64,000 bases of DNA from Gelidibacter pelagius (GTDB lineage Bacteria; Bacteroidota; Bacteroidia; Flavobacteriales; Flavobacteriaceae), in NCBI RefSeq assembly GCF_017581925.1, contig NZ_JAGEVG010000001.1, positions 310,001 through 374,000 of the forward strand, read 5' to 3'. Positions within the stretch are counted from its first letter, which is position 1; every line of letters begins with the position of its first letter. The notes beneath the pieces were generated by a model. The model was not told the origin of the DNA. It saw only the letters and a list, made by a program, of their open reading frames with translations, and did no database searches. This document shows, one piece after another, positions 43,526 to 51,909 of this stretch. Position numbers and translations under genes: made by a program.

Positions 43526-44005
43526 ATGGCGTTACACAAACTACTTGTAGATGATTTTTATGACGCATCCTACTCACTTTTAGCCGTACACTGTAGATTG
43601 GAAGATTACAGATTAGCGTATCTTCTCAATAAATATTTGAACCTGAACCTGAAACGTCAACCTCAAGATTTAGACTACAAGTATTTTGCTGCCTCCTATC
43701 CTATTTATGAATGGTTTGATGAAGAGCTTTTTACGACTTGGAACATGGTGTCAAATGTCTGTAAAAGAGAGGAGGACAGTCTGCAAAGTTCTGGTTCATT
43801 GTTTTCAACGAACGAAAAAGTATTGAAAACATATCATTTATTGCCAGAACTTAAGAATGTGGATTTCTTGATTAAGATCACCAATGATGATCGGTATTTG
43901 GACGAAAAACTGATGTTAGATAAAATCCAAGCCATACCTCGAGTAATAACAACCTACACTATAGATGTAGACCAACTAAGGTCTAGAGATAACTTAATTT
44001 TTTGA
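43526..44005 (+). CDS. IPExxxVDY family protein
   Basis: A small conserved protein of 159 residues of unknown function found next to rnc and pyk in Bacteroidetes. The family is named for an IPExxxVDY motif; here the corresponding stretch is LLPELKNVDFLIKI near residues 111-124, a variant of it. It has no signal peptide or membrane segment. It precedes pyk by 3 bases, so the two are co-translated, and any role in controlling pyk or rnc is inference only. Confidence 0.75.
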   Translation: MALHKLLVDDFYDASYSLLAVHCRLEDYRLAYLLNKYLNLNLKRQPQDLDYKYFAASYPIYEWFDEELFTTWNMVSNVCKREEDSLQSSGSLFSTNEKVLKTYHLLPELKNVDFLIKITNDDRYLDEKLMLDKIQAIPRVITTYTIDVDQLRSRDNLIF

Positions 44006-44008
44006 TTA

Positions 44009-45451
44009 ATGCAAAAACGAAAAAAAACAAAAATAGTAGCGACATTAGGACCAGCTACAAGTACTAAGGCCATATTGAAAGGAATGCTTGAAGAAGGTGT
44101 GGATGTCTTTAGAATCAACTTTTCGCATGCCGATTACGCAGATGTTGAAGAACGTATCAAAATGATTCGTGAACTCAATGAAGAATTTGGATATAATGCC
44201 GCCATCTTAGGTGATTTGCAAGGACCTAAATTACGCGTTGGTGTAATGAAAGGCGAAGTGGTGGTTAATGCAGGCGATGAGATTATTTTTGCTACTGGCA
44301 AAAAGTTTATTGGCACGAAAGAGCGGGTCTATATGACTTACGATAAATTTCCACAAGATGCAAAACCAGGCGAGCGCATATTGCTAGATGATGGCAAATT
44401 GATTTTTGAAGTGGTTTCTACAGATAAGAAATCTGAAGTCAAAGCTCGTGTCATTCAAGGTGGACCGCTAAAGTCGAAGAAAGGCGTTAACCTTCCAAAT
44501 ACCAATATTTCACAACCAGCGCTGACCGAAAAGGATATTGAAGATGCCATTTTTGCCATCAAGATGAAAGTGGACTGGATGGCCTTATCTTTTGTGCGCC
44601 ATGCGGAAGACTTAATGGAACTTGAAGAATTGATCAAGAAACATAGTGATCATAAAATTCCGATCATTGCTAAAATTGAGAAACCGGAAGCGGTAGAAAA
44701 TATTGATAAAATTGTTGCCTATTGTGACGGATTGATGGTAGCACGTGGTGATTTGGGTGTGGAAATTCCGGCAGAGGAAGTTCCTTTAATTCAAAAACAA
44801 CTGGTTTTAAGAGCAAAACGTGCTCGTATTCCTGTGATTATTGCCACGCAAATGATGGAGACTATGATTTCCAGTTTGACTCCAACGCGAGCAGAAGTTA
44901 ATGACGTTGCCAACTCCGTGATGGATGGCGCTGACGCTGTGATGCTTTCTGGGGAAACTTCTGTGGGACAATATCCTGTGCAAGTGATCAGACAAATGAG
45001 TAATATTATTAAAAGTGTGGAGGACTCACCTTTGATTAAAGTACCACAATCGCCACCACACATTCGCACCAAGCGTTATATTACAAAATCTATATGTTTT
45101 CACGCCGCAAACATGGCCAACGAAATCAATGCGAGAGCTATTTCTACGCTGACGAATAGTGGCTATACGGCCTTCCAGATTTCAGCATGGCGACCAAGCT
45201 CGCATATTTTAGTATTTACATCTAATAGACGTATTTTGACTCAACTTAGTATGTTATGGGGTGTTAAAGCTTTTTTCTATGACAAGTTTGTAAGCACCGA
45301 TGAAACTATTGAAGATGTCAACGCTATAGCGTGTAAGCAAGGCTATCTTGAAACAGGAGACATGTTGGTGAGTTTAGCCGCAATGCCTATACAGGAAAAA
45401 GGCATGGTGAATACCTTAAGAGTTACTGAAATCACCAATTGTAATTTTTAG
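44009..45451 (+). CDS. pyk: Pyruvate kinase
   Basis: It converts phosphoenolpyruvate and ADP to pyruvate and ATP at the end of glycolysis. The N-terminal barrel starts KIVATLGPATSTK; the B domain spans roughly residues 70-170. Catalytic-site segments are IIAKIEKPEAVENID, MVARGDLGVEIPAEEVP and IIATQMMETMISSLTPTRAEVNDVANSVMDGADAVMLSGETS. The C-terminal domain follows from about residue 345. The 480-residue length is usual. The strong terminator after it ends the acpP-fabF-rnc-pyk stretch. Confidence 0.96.
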   Translation: MQKRKKTKIVATLGPATSTKAILKGMLEEGVDVFRINFSHADYADVEERIKMIRELNEEFGYNAAILGDLQGPKLRVGVMKGEVVVNAGDEIIFATGKKFIGTKERVYMTYDKFPQDAKPGERILLDDGKLIFEVVSTDKKSEVKARVIQGGPLKSKKGVNLPNTNISQPALTEKDIEDAIFAIKMKVDWMALSFVRHAEDLMELEELIKKHSDHKIPIIAKIEKPEAVENIDKIVAYCDGLMVARGDLGVEIPAEEVPLIQKQLVLRAKRARIPVIIATQMMETMISSLTPTRAEVNDVANSVMDGADAVMLSGETSVGQYPVQVIRQMSNIIKSVEDSPLIKVPQSPPHIRTKRYITKSICFHAANMANEINARAISTLTNSGYTAFQISAWRPSSHILVFTSNRRILTQLSMLWGVKAFFYDKFVSTDETIEDVNAIACKQGYLETGDMLVSLAAMPIQEKGMVNTLRVTEITNCNF

Positions 45452-45489
45452 ATATCAGAGACCCTTTACAATTAGCTGATAAGCATAAA

Positions 45490-45527
45490 AACCTCAAAAG
45501 ACTTTCAAAGTCTTTTGAGGTTTTTTT
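45490..45527 (+). terminator. Intrinsic terminator after pyk
   Basis: Nearly perfect stem-loop CCTCAAAAGACTTT / AAAGTCTTTTGAGG followed by seven T. Confidence 0.92.
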
Positions 45528-45716
45528 ATTCTCCCTAATAGGCTTTATTCTCCTGATGTTCTTGATTGGGATACATGAGCTGATTAAAAAAGATTAAATT
45601 TGTAGTAATTTAATTTTTCTTATTCATAAACGCAACCAATTGATTGAAAATGCATCTATTATTAAAGTATCACTAAATAGGCTTTGCTGCAAATCAAATC
45701 AAACTCTGATGAAAAG

Positions 45717-46109
45717 ATGAAAAAAGCTGTTCTTCTCTTACTCGTACTTATTGGCTTTAGCTGCGCCAATAACGATGATAGCAGTCAAGGCGCCATTAAT
45801 TTAAAAGTAGATGGGTGCTTTGACAAGTTTGAAAGTGGTGCCAAAATATGCTTAGACTCCATTTTCAATGATTCAAGATGCCCAACAGGACTTGATTGCG
45901 TTTGGGAAGGTGATGCCGTGGCCGCTTTCACATTGACTAAAAATAACAAGGTCAATAGCTTTAATTTGCACGCTAATAAGAAATTTCAAAATGACACGAT
46001 CATTGAAGGAATTGCCATCAAGCTACTTCGAATAACACCTTACCCTGTGGCAAATCAACCAATTGATCCCTATGCTTATAGATCTGAAATAAGTGTAGAT
46101 GAAAATTAA
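45717..46109 (+). CDS. Small lipoprotein with SRCPxxxxCxW motif
   Basis: A secreted lipoprotein of about 130 residues. The signal peptide MKKAVLLLLVLIGFSC has lipobox IGFSC, so the mature protein starts at that cysteine and sits in a membrane leaflet. The body contains a conserved cysteine block, NDSRCPTGLDCVWEGDAVAAF, seen in unnamed Bacteroidetes lipoproteins. The start was moved from an upstream TTG to the ATG of the signal peptide. Function unknown. Confidence 0.7.
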   Translation: MKKAVLLLLVLIGFSCANNDDSSQGAINLKVDGCFDKFESGAKICLDSIFNDSRCPTGLDCVWEGDAVAAFTLTKNNKVNSFNLHANKKFQNDTIIEGIAIKLLRITPYPVANQPIDPYAYRSEISVDEN

Positions 46110-46127
46110 ACTGAGGATAAACCCAAT

Positions 46128-47237
46128 CTAAAATCCAAACTTTAACTGTACGTTCACGGTTTGTTTTATGTTTTTGACAGCTGTAGCCTTGTTGTCTTCA
46201 GTATTTAGGTTGGACATTGATATGCCAAGTAATCTTACCGAGTTGCTCATTTTTTCTTGATATAATAAATCTTTGGCAGTCTCAAGAATGATCTCTTTGT
46301 TGCTCACAAAATATGGTAAGGTTTTACTTCTGGTCTGTAGTGTGAAATCGCTGTACTTAATTTTTAAAGTGACCGTTTTTCCTGCAACCTTACTATGATC
46401 CAAGCGCTTGGCCACTTCTTTGGCAATTTTCTCCAACTTTTCAAGCATAAAAATTTCACTCGATAAGTTTTCATTGAAGGTTCGTTCGGCAGCTAAGGAT
46501 TTTCGGATGCGGTTTGGCTTTACAGAGCTATTGTGAATCCCTCTAACCAAATAGTAATAGTAACTTCCTGATTTACCAAAATGCTGTTCAAGATATTCTA
46601 AGCTTTTTGTTTTTAAATCTTCACCCGTAAAAATACCAAGTTGGTACATTTTATCGGCAGTTACCTTTCCTACCCCATGAAATTTTTTGATATCCAAAAC
46701 TTTTATGAAGTCTAAGACATCTTCCGGATTGACCGTTTTTTGACCGTTGGGCTTGTTGTAATCGCTGGCAATCTTAGCTACAAATTTATTAATGGATATT
46801 CCTGCGGAAGCCGTTAGCCCAACTTCCTTAAATATACGTTCCCTGATTTCTTGGGCAATCAACGAGGCACTTGGATTTCCTTTTTTGTTCTCGGTCACAT
46901 CCAGGTAAGCTTCGTCCAATGAAAGTGGCTCCACCAAATCGGTATAATCATAAAATATGGCTCTTACCTGGTTTGAAATTTCCTTATAGCGATCAAAACG
47001 CGGACTTACAAAAATCAATTCCGGACAATTGCGTTTGGCCTGCATCCCGCTCATGGCGCTTCGAACCCCAAATTTTCGCGCTTCATAACTTGCGGCTGCA
47101 ACCACCCCTCGTTTCTCACTGCCACCTACGGCCAATGGTTTACCTTTTAATTCAGGATGGTCCATTTGTTCAACAGAAGCGTAAAAGGCGTCCATATCTA
47201 CATGAATGATCTTTCTTATTGGTAAATCGTTTGGCAT
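46128..47237 (-). CDS. dinB: DNA polymerase IV
   Basis: A Y-family translesion polymerase. The catalytic aspartates are visible in HVDMDAFYASVEQMDHP and in PLSLDEAYLDVTENK. The palm/fingers region has GVVAAASYEARKFGVRSAM, and helix-hairpin-helix residues follow in KKFHGVGKVTADKMYQLGI. The little-finger domain ends with VKLKFGF-like residues rather than a classic clamp motif (final residues VNVQLKFGF). The 369-residue length is in the normal range. It stands alone on the minus strand between two plus-strand lipoprotein and NAD-binding genes. Confidence 0.93.
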   Translation of the reverse strand: MPNDLPIRKIIHVDMDAFYASVEQMDHPELKGKPLAVGGSEKRGVVAAASYEARKFGVRSAMSGMQAKRNCPELIFVSPRFDRYKEISNQVRAIFYDYTDLVEPLSLDEAYLDVTENKKGNPSASLIAQEIRERIFKEVGLTASAGISINKFVAKIASDYNKPNGQKTVNPEDVLDFIKVLDIKKFHGVGKVTADKMYQLGIFTGEDLKTKSLEYLEQHFGKSGSYYYYLVRGIHNSSVKPNRIRKSLAAERTFNENLSSEIFMLEKLEKIAKEVAKRLDHSKVAGKTVTLKIKYSDFTLQTRSKTLPYFVSNKEIILETAKDLLYQEKMSNSVRLLGISMSNLNTEDNKATAVKNIKQTVNVQLKFGF

Positions 47238-47280
47238 GGCGTAAATTTATGACATCTAAACGGAACAGAAATTATAAAAG

Positions 47281-47940
47281 ATGGCAAAAACCGCTATTGT
47301 TTTGGGTGCGACTGGATTGACAGGAAACATTTTGTTGAACATGCTATTGGAAGATGAGCGCTATGGTCACGTGACTGTTTTTGGAAGAAATAGCTGTAAT
47401 ATCAAGCATCCAAAATTAGAAGAATATATTATTGATTTATTTGAATTGACGCATTACGGCAATAAGTTTAAGGCGGATGAAGTGTATTGTTGTGTTGGAA
47501 CTACCAAAGCGAAAACCTCAAATAAGGAGACCTACATTAAAATTGATTTCGGAATTCCTGTGGCAGCGGCAAGACTCTGTAAAGAAAATGGTATTGAAAC
47601 CTATGTTGTTATTTCAGCGTTGGGAGCCAAAAAGAAGAGCAAGATTTTTTACAACAGGACCAAAGGTAAAATGGAAGCAGTCGTATTGGAGCAACAGATC
47701 CCTAATACCTATATTTTACAACCTTCATTGATTAGTGGTAAACGCGAGGAATTTCGATTGGGAGAATCCGTATTCAATGCTATAATGAGTCTATTTAAAC
47801 CCATGTTTCGTTTTGGTGCGCTAAAACGTTATCAGCCGATTGCACCAGAGACGATTGCTAAATGTATGATTTGGTTGACGAATAATAATTATGTATCAGG
47901 ACGAATAGAATCAGAAAAAATACAGGAATTAGGTGAGTGA
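47281..47940 (+). CDS. NAD(P)-binding protein, HTATIP2/NmrA-like
   Basis: An atypical short-chain dehydrogenase of 219 residues. The Rossmann motif is AIVLGATGLTGNILLNML at the start, with GRNSCNI after strand two. The conserved YCCVGTTKAKTSNKETYIKIDF segment and NRTKGKMEAVVLEQ carry the equivalents of the usual active-site region, but the catalytic Tyr-x3-Lys is altered. Relatives are called oxidoreductase HTATIP2 or SDR-like. Substrate unknown. It overlaps the next gene by 8 bases. Confidence 0.75.
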   Translation: MAKTAIVLGATGLTGNILLNMLLEDERYGHVTVFGRNSCNIKHPKLEEYIIDLFELTHYGNKFKADEVYCCVGTTKAKTSNKETYIKIDFGIPVAAARLCKENGIETYVVISALGAKKKSKIFYNRTKGKMEAVVLEQQIPNTYILQPSLISGKREEFRLGESVFNAIMSLFKPMFRFGALKRYQPIAPETIAKCMIWLTNNNYVSGRIESEKIQELGE

Positions 47941-48412
47941 ATTAATTGAAATAGAACGAAAGTTTTTGGTGGTTTCCGACGCTTTCAAATCGGAAGCATT
48001 TAGACGAACACGGATAGTTCAAGCCTTTTTAAATTCTGATAAAAGTCGGATTGTCCGGGTGAGAATAAGTGGGGAGGAAGGTTTTTTGACCATCAAAGGT
48101 GAGCCGTCGGAAGATGGCGTATCACGTTTTGAATGGGAAAGACAAATTTCCAAATCAGATGCTGAGGCATTGTTGAAGTTATGTGAAGAAGGCTTTATCG
48201 ATAAGATCAGATATGAGGTCAAATCTGGAGACCATATCTATGAGGTAGATGAGTTTTTTGGCTCAAATGTGGGGCTGATAGTTGCTGAAATTGAACTCAG
48301 TCATGTTTCTGAGAGTTTTTTAAAGCCCAAGTGGTTAGGAAAAGAAGTTACCGGCCAGCCAAAGTACTTTAACTCCCAATTGCTAAAGAACCCCTATAAA
48401 AACTGGTCTTAG
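47933..48412 (+). CDS. CYTH domain protein (triphosphate tunnel metalloenzyme)
   Basis: A member of the CYTH superfamily, which hydrolyses tripolyphosphate, thiamine triphosphate or similar substrates in a metal-lined tunnel. The signature EIERKFLVV opens the protein; RVRISGEEGFLTIKG and EWERQISKSDAE supply further basic and acidic tunnel residues, and IYEVDEFFGSNVGLIVAEIEL the later ones. 159 residues is the short bacterial form. The start is GTG (47933), overlapping the previous stop by 8 bases, so they are translationally coupled. Substrate not predictable. Confidence 0.82.
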   Translation: MSELIEIERKFLVVSDAFKSEAFRRTRIVQAFLNSDKSRIVRVRISGEEGFLTIKGEPSEDGVSRFEWERQISKSDAEALLKLCEEGFIDKIRYEVKSGDHIYEVDEFFGSNVGLIVAEIELSHVSESFLKPKWLGKEVTGQPKYFNSQLLKNPYKNWS

Positions 48413-48434
48413 TAATAATTTTATAAAACTGAGA

Positions 48435-48956
48435 ATGATGAAAAATATAGTTTGGATGATAGGAGCAATGCTCTTTTTGACGTCCTGCAATGAGAAATAC
48501 AGAAAAATAGACAAAGATGATGTGACGGTCAGTTCAGAACGTTTAGATACGATTATCCCTGAACCCAAGACCCAAACGGAAATTAGGGAGGACTTACTCA
48601 CCAAGGGCTATCAAATCTTTGATGTTATTGATGAGAAAACGAATGATACCATTATCATGCAACAATATTTTGTGGCATTCTTAAAAAGCGGCGGCAATAA
48701 AATTCAAAACGAAGAAGAATCCAAACGTTTATTAAAGGAACATTTAGCGCATTTAAAGAAGATGTACGATTTGGGTTATGCTGATATTTCTGGACCTTTT
48801 GGGGATATTGATGAGATCACTGGCATTACCATTTATAACGTGCCGACTTTAAAAATGGCGGATAGCCTGGCAAATGCTGACCCTATGGTAAAAGCGGGCA
48901 GTTTAGAAATTGAAATGCATCCATGGTGGGCACCTAAAGGTTATTCTTTGAGATAG
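48435..48956 (+). CDS. YciI-like lipoprotein
   Basis: A 173-residue secreted lipoprotein. The signal peptide MMKNIVWMIGAMLFLTSC has lipobox FLTSC. The region from about residue 75 resembles the YciI fold: YFVAFLKSGGNKIQNEEESK, RLLKEHLAHLKKMYDLGYAD, ISGPFGDIDEITGITIYNVP and ADPMVKAGSLEIEMHPWWAP. YciI proteins are usually cytoplasmic, so a lipidated version is unusual. Role unknown. It follows the CYTH gene by 22 bases and could be in the same unit. A hairpin follows the stop. Confidence 0.7.
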   Translation: MMKNIVWMIGAMLFLTSCNEKYRKIDKDDVTVSSERLDTIIPEPKTQTEIREDLLTKGYQIFDVIDEKTNDTIIMQQYFVAFLKSGGNKIQNEEESKRLLKEHLAHLKKMYDLGYADISGPFGDIDEITGITIYNVPTLKMADSLANADPMVKAGSLEIEMHPWWAPKGYSLR

Positions 48957-48965
48957 GATCAAAAA

Positions 48966-48990
48966 AACCACTATCGTAAAAACAGTGGTT
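48966..48990. terminator. Bidirectional hairpin between YciI-like and HMA genes
   Basis: AACCACT / AGTGGTT (11-base loop) with A-run on one side and T-rich sequence on the other, between convergent genes. Confidence 0.6.
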
Positions 48991-49016
48991 CTTTTAATCT
49001 TAAAATTTCAGAAGTC

Positions 49017-49541
49017 CTATGCTTTTTCTTTTTTAGCACAGCATGCCATTTTACAGTCGTCTTTACATGCTTTTTTGTTCGCGGAAGCTTGCTCCTCTCC
49101 CATGTTTTTATCAGCACAACAGGCCATTTTACAATCAGCTCCACAGTTATGATCTGTAGAAAATGCATCCACATTTTTCATCTCCTTAACGCTGTAGGTA
49201 TCTGAAACCGATACAACAGCTTCTTCAAGAGAAGTAGCGGTTACTTTGGCGTTGTCGTACTCAACCATGGCCAAACGCGTGTCAAAATCGACGGTAGCTG
49301 ATTTGACACCTTCCATATTTGCGATTTTCTTTTCAATCATTTTAGCACAACCCATGGCGCAGGTCATTCCTTCAATACCAAATTCTGCTTTTGCGTAGGT
49401 GGCATTAGGATCCAATTGTTTTTCAGAGACTATTTCTGGTTGCTCCATATCAATCGTTTTTACTTCTGGCTGAGCTTCTTTGCAACTTGCTGAGAAGATT
49501 GCCAAGACAGTAAGCAATACTAGTGTTTTGAATGTTTTCAT
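49017..49541 (-). CDS. Heavy-metal-associated lipoprotein with Cys-rich tail
   Basis: A secreted 174-residue metal-binding protein. Lipoprotein signal MKTFKTLVLLTVLAIFSASC leads to an HMA domain at about residues 54-118. The usual CxxC metal site reads EGMTCAMGCAKMIEKK, with an extra residue, i.e. CAMGC. The last 50 residues carry two cysteine clusters, CGADCKMACCADK and CKDDCKMACCAKK, resembling a metallothionein. It likely binds Cu, Zn or a similar ion in the periplasm. No metal-transport ATPase is adjacent. Confidence 0.75.
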   Translation of the reverse strand: MKTFKTLVLLTVLAIFSASCKEAQPEVKTIDMEQPEIVSEKQLDPNATYAKAEFGIEGMTCAMGCAKMIEKKIANMEGVKSATVDFDTRLAMVEYDNAKVTATSLEEAVVSVSDTYSVKEMKNVDAFSTDHNCGADCKMACCADKNMGEEQASANKKACKDDCKMACCAKKEKA

Positions 49542-49805
49542 AGTGTATAATAATTAGAACTCCATTTGAGTTAAGGATTTAGATGCTGATAAAAATCAAA
49601 ATTAAGAAAAGTTCAGGTTTATTTCATGAAAATAAACAATTAACTCCTCAGATAGTTAGAAGAGGAAAGATAAACATATTATATGGTATTACTTCAGCCA
49701 CTGGGTTTTAATGTCCCGAGCTTCTTGATTGCCTTGAGCATGGAGCATAAAAAAAGTCTGAAGTTCAAAACTTCAGACTTTTATATTTATTCTAAAAATG
49801 AAATG
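49542..49805. other. AT-rich gap with M16 gene terminator
   Basis: 264 bases with no gene apart from the hairpin at 49754-49780. The 5' part may hold the promoter of the HMA gene; no clear TAnnTTTG box was seen. Confidence 0.5.
49754..49780 (-). terminator. Terminator after the M16 gene pair
   Basis: A 12-bp perfect stem AAGTCTGAAGTT / AACTTCAGACTT, loop CAA, with A-run on the left flank, about 25 bases after the M16 stop on the minus strand. Confidence 0.85.
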
Positions 49806-51881
49806 TTAATTGAAATCAGCTTCAGTAACACCTTCATTAACTCTGTGGTTGGTCACGTTCATTTTGATGACCTGTGGGCCTGTCGTAACAGACATGCTGT
49901 AAGGGTACATCATTCCTTTAACTGGCGAGTAATTACCAAAATCCTCAACCGTAGTAAAGGTCTGTCCTTGTGCTTCTGTTGTTTTTTCAACTCTTACCAA
50001 ATAACCTGACTCTACTTCGTAATAACGGAACGAATCTTTGCCATTTAAAGTAACTTTTACTTTATAAGCATCCTTTCCATCAATACCGATCACACTTTCT
50101 AAAGATAATGCACTTGGCTCAAAATACAATTCAGGGTAAATCGAATTCTCAGCTTTTTGGTCTGCAATCTGATCTTCTGTTAGTTCTAACTTGGCACCTT
50201 GTTGTTCAATATAACCGGTGGTGCCATTGAATTTTTGCTTCATGATAACACCCATTCCTTCAATGGACATTTCCAAAGAGGTTTTGTTTGGTGTCATTGC
50301 TTTCATTTCACCCACTGGAGAAAAGGGCATACCTTCAATGGTGACATTGGCATCAGTCCAAACTGTTTTTACATCTTTTGCCTTGTCCTTGCCTCCAACA
50401 GCTTCAAAATAAGAGTCCATCACGGTTTGTGCAGTGACTCCAGCAGGAATCGGTTTTGAGAACTTAGGCTTATCAATAGGATTCGCAAAGGCGTCAAAAT
50501 ATAAAATCGGGATGCCCGTTTTTTCTAAGTTTTCTAACACATCGGCACCTTTACCAACAATAATAATACGTGAATTTTCTGGTTTGAAATACTTGTTGGC
50601 TACACGATTGACATCATCTGCAGTAACCGCATTTATTTTCTGCAAGAAAGTCTCGTAAAAATCTTTTGGCAAGTTGTTCAACTTAATGTTTAACGCATAA
50701 CGGGCAACAGTTTGTGGGTTTTCCAAGGCCAATACAAAATCACCTACATATTTTGCTTTTGCGTTTTTAAGCGCTACAGCATCGACCGGTTCTGTTTTAA
50801 TACGGTTGATTTCCGCCAATGTTTGAACCACCGCGCTATCCGTTACTGCGTTTCTGACAGCAGTACTAGTTCTAAAACGACCGATATATTTATCAGCATT
50901 TACATTAGATCCTGCACCATAGGTATAGGCATGCTTTTCGCGTAAGTTCATATTAAGGTAACTATCAAAACCACCACCCAAAATTTTATTGGCAATCAAT
51001 ACGGCGTGGTAATCTGGATCATTCATTTTCAAATTGATGTTATTGGTCAATACAATGTTTGATTGTACGGCGTTTGGCATATCCACAAAATTGATTTGTG
51101 TGTATTGTGCATTTGGCATGGCATCTGGTACAGTAGATTGAATGTCTACAGATTTTGTCCAGTTTCCGAAACGTTTTTCGATTTGAGACTTAATTGTTTT
51201 AAAATCTACATCGCCAACAACCACTAAATATGCATGATTGGGGTTGAAACTTCCTTCATAAAAACTCTTTACATCTGCAAAGGTGATATTATTGACCGTT
51301 TCAGTAGATACAAATTCTCCATAAGGATGATTTACGCCATAAGATAAAGCTCCTCCGACACGTGAAGCGACAGCATCAACGCTTTTTTCTTGCGTTTTTA
51401 AACCTTCAATGAGTCGTTCTTTCTCTTTTAGAAATTCTTCCTCAGTCAACAACGGGTGGATGGTAGCATCTGCCATTAATTCTAAAATTCTATCAGAATA
51501 TTGAATTAATGCACTCGCAGAAGCACTTGAAGATCCAAAGTTTAAACGCGCACCTAGGAAATCAATTTCTTCATTAAACTCTTCTTTGGAAATAGATGTT
51601 GTCCCGTTGCCCATCATGGCGCCAACTATACTGGAAACACCAGCTTTAGCACCTTCTCTTTCTGGCTTGTTGTCAATAGTCAGGTTAAAAGAGACTCTAG
51701 GAAGTTTATGGTTTTCAACGACCATCACTTTCATCCCGTTATTAAGCGTGAATTCTTTAGGTGATTTTAAATCGATTTTCGGAGCAGGTCCTGGTTGCGG
51801 TTGTTTTGAACGATCAATTTGTGCATGAGCAGAAAAAGCCATAAAAAACACCATTAAGAACCCTGATATATATGTTTTCAT
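49806..51881 (-). CDS. M16 family peptidase, non-catalytic subunit
   Basis: A secreted M16 (insulinase/pitrilysin-like) protein of about 691 residues. The signal peptide is MKTYISGFLMVFFMAFSAHA. The first 450 residues form two M16 domains (KVMVVENHKLPRVSFNLTID and the second-half VVVGDVDFKTIKSQIEKRFG), followed by a roughly 200-residue C-terminal domain not typical of M16. The HxxEH zinc motif is absent where it should follow residue ~75 (GVSSIVGAMMGNGTTS). So this is the inactive partner of the next gene. The ATG at 51881 is used; the upstream TTG is unlikely. Confidence 0.85.
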   Translation of the reverse strand: MKTYISGFLMVFFMAFSAHAQIDRSKQPQPGPAPKIDLKSPKEFTLNNGMKVMVVENHKLPRVSFNLTIDNKPEREGAKAGVSSIVGAMMGNGTTSISKEEFNEEIDFLGARLNFGSSSASASALIQYSDRILELMADATIHPLLTEEEFLKEKERLIEGLKTQEKSVDAVASRVGGALSYGVNHPYGEFVSTETVNNITFADVKSFYEGSFNPNHAYLVVVGDVDFKTIKSQIEKRFGNWTKSVDIQSTVPDAMPNAQYTQINFVDMPNAVQSNIVLTNNINLKMNDPDYHAVLIANKILGGGFDSYLNMNLREKHAYTYGAGSNVNADKYIGRFRTSTAVRNAVTDSAVVQTLAEINRIKTEPVDAVALKNAKAKYVGDFVLALENPQTVARYALNIKLNNLPKDFYETFLQKINAVTADDVNRVANKYFKPENSRIIIVGKGADVLENLEKTGIPILYFDAFANPIDKPKFSKPIPAGVTAQTVMDSYFEAVGGKDKAKDVKTVWTDANVTIEGMPFSPVGEMKAMTPNKTSLEMSIEGMGVIMKQKFNGTTGYIEQQGAKLELTEDQIADQKAENSIYPELYFEPSALSLESVIGIDGKDAYKVKVTLNGKDSFRYYEVESGYLVRVEKTTEAQGQTFTTVEDFGNYSPVKGMMYPYSMSVTTGPQVIKMNVTNHRVNEGVTEADFN

Positions 51882-51909
51882 ATGATACAATGTTTGTTTT
51901 AAATTTTAA

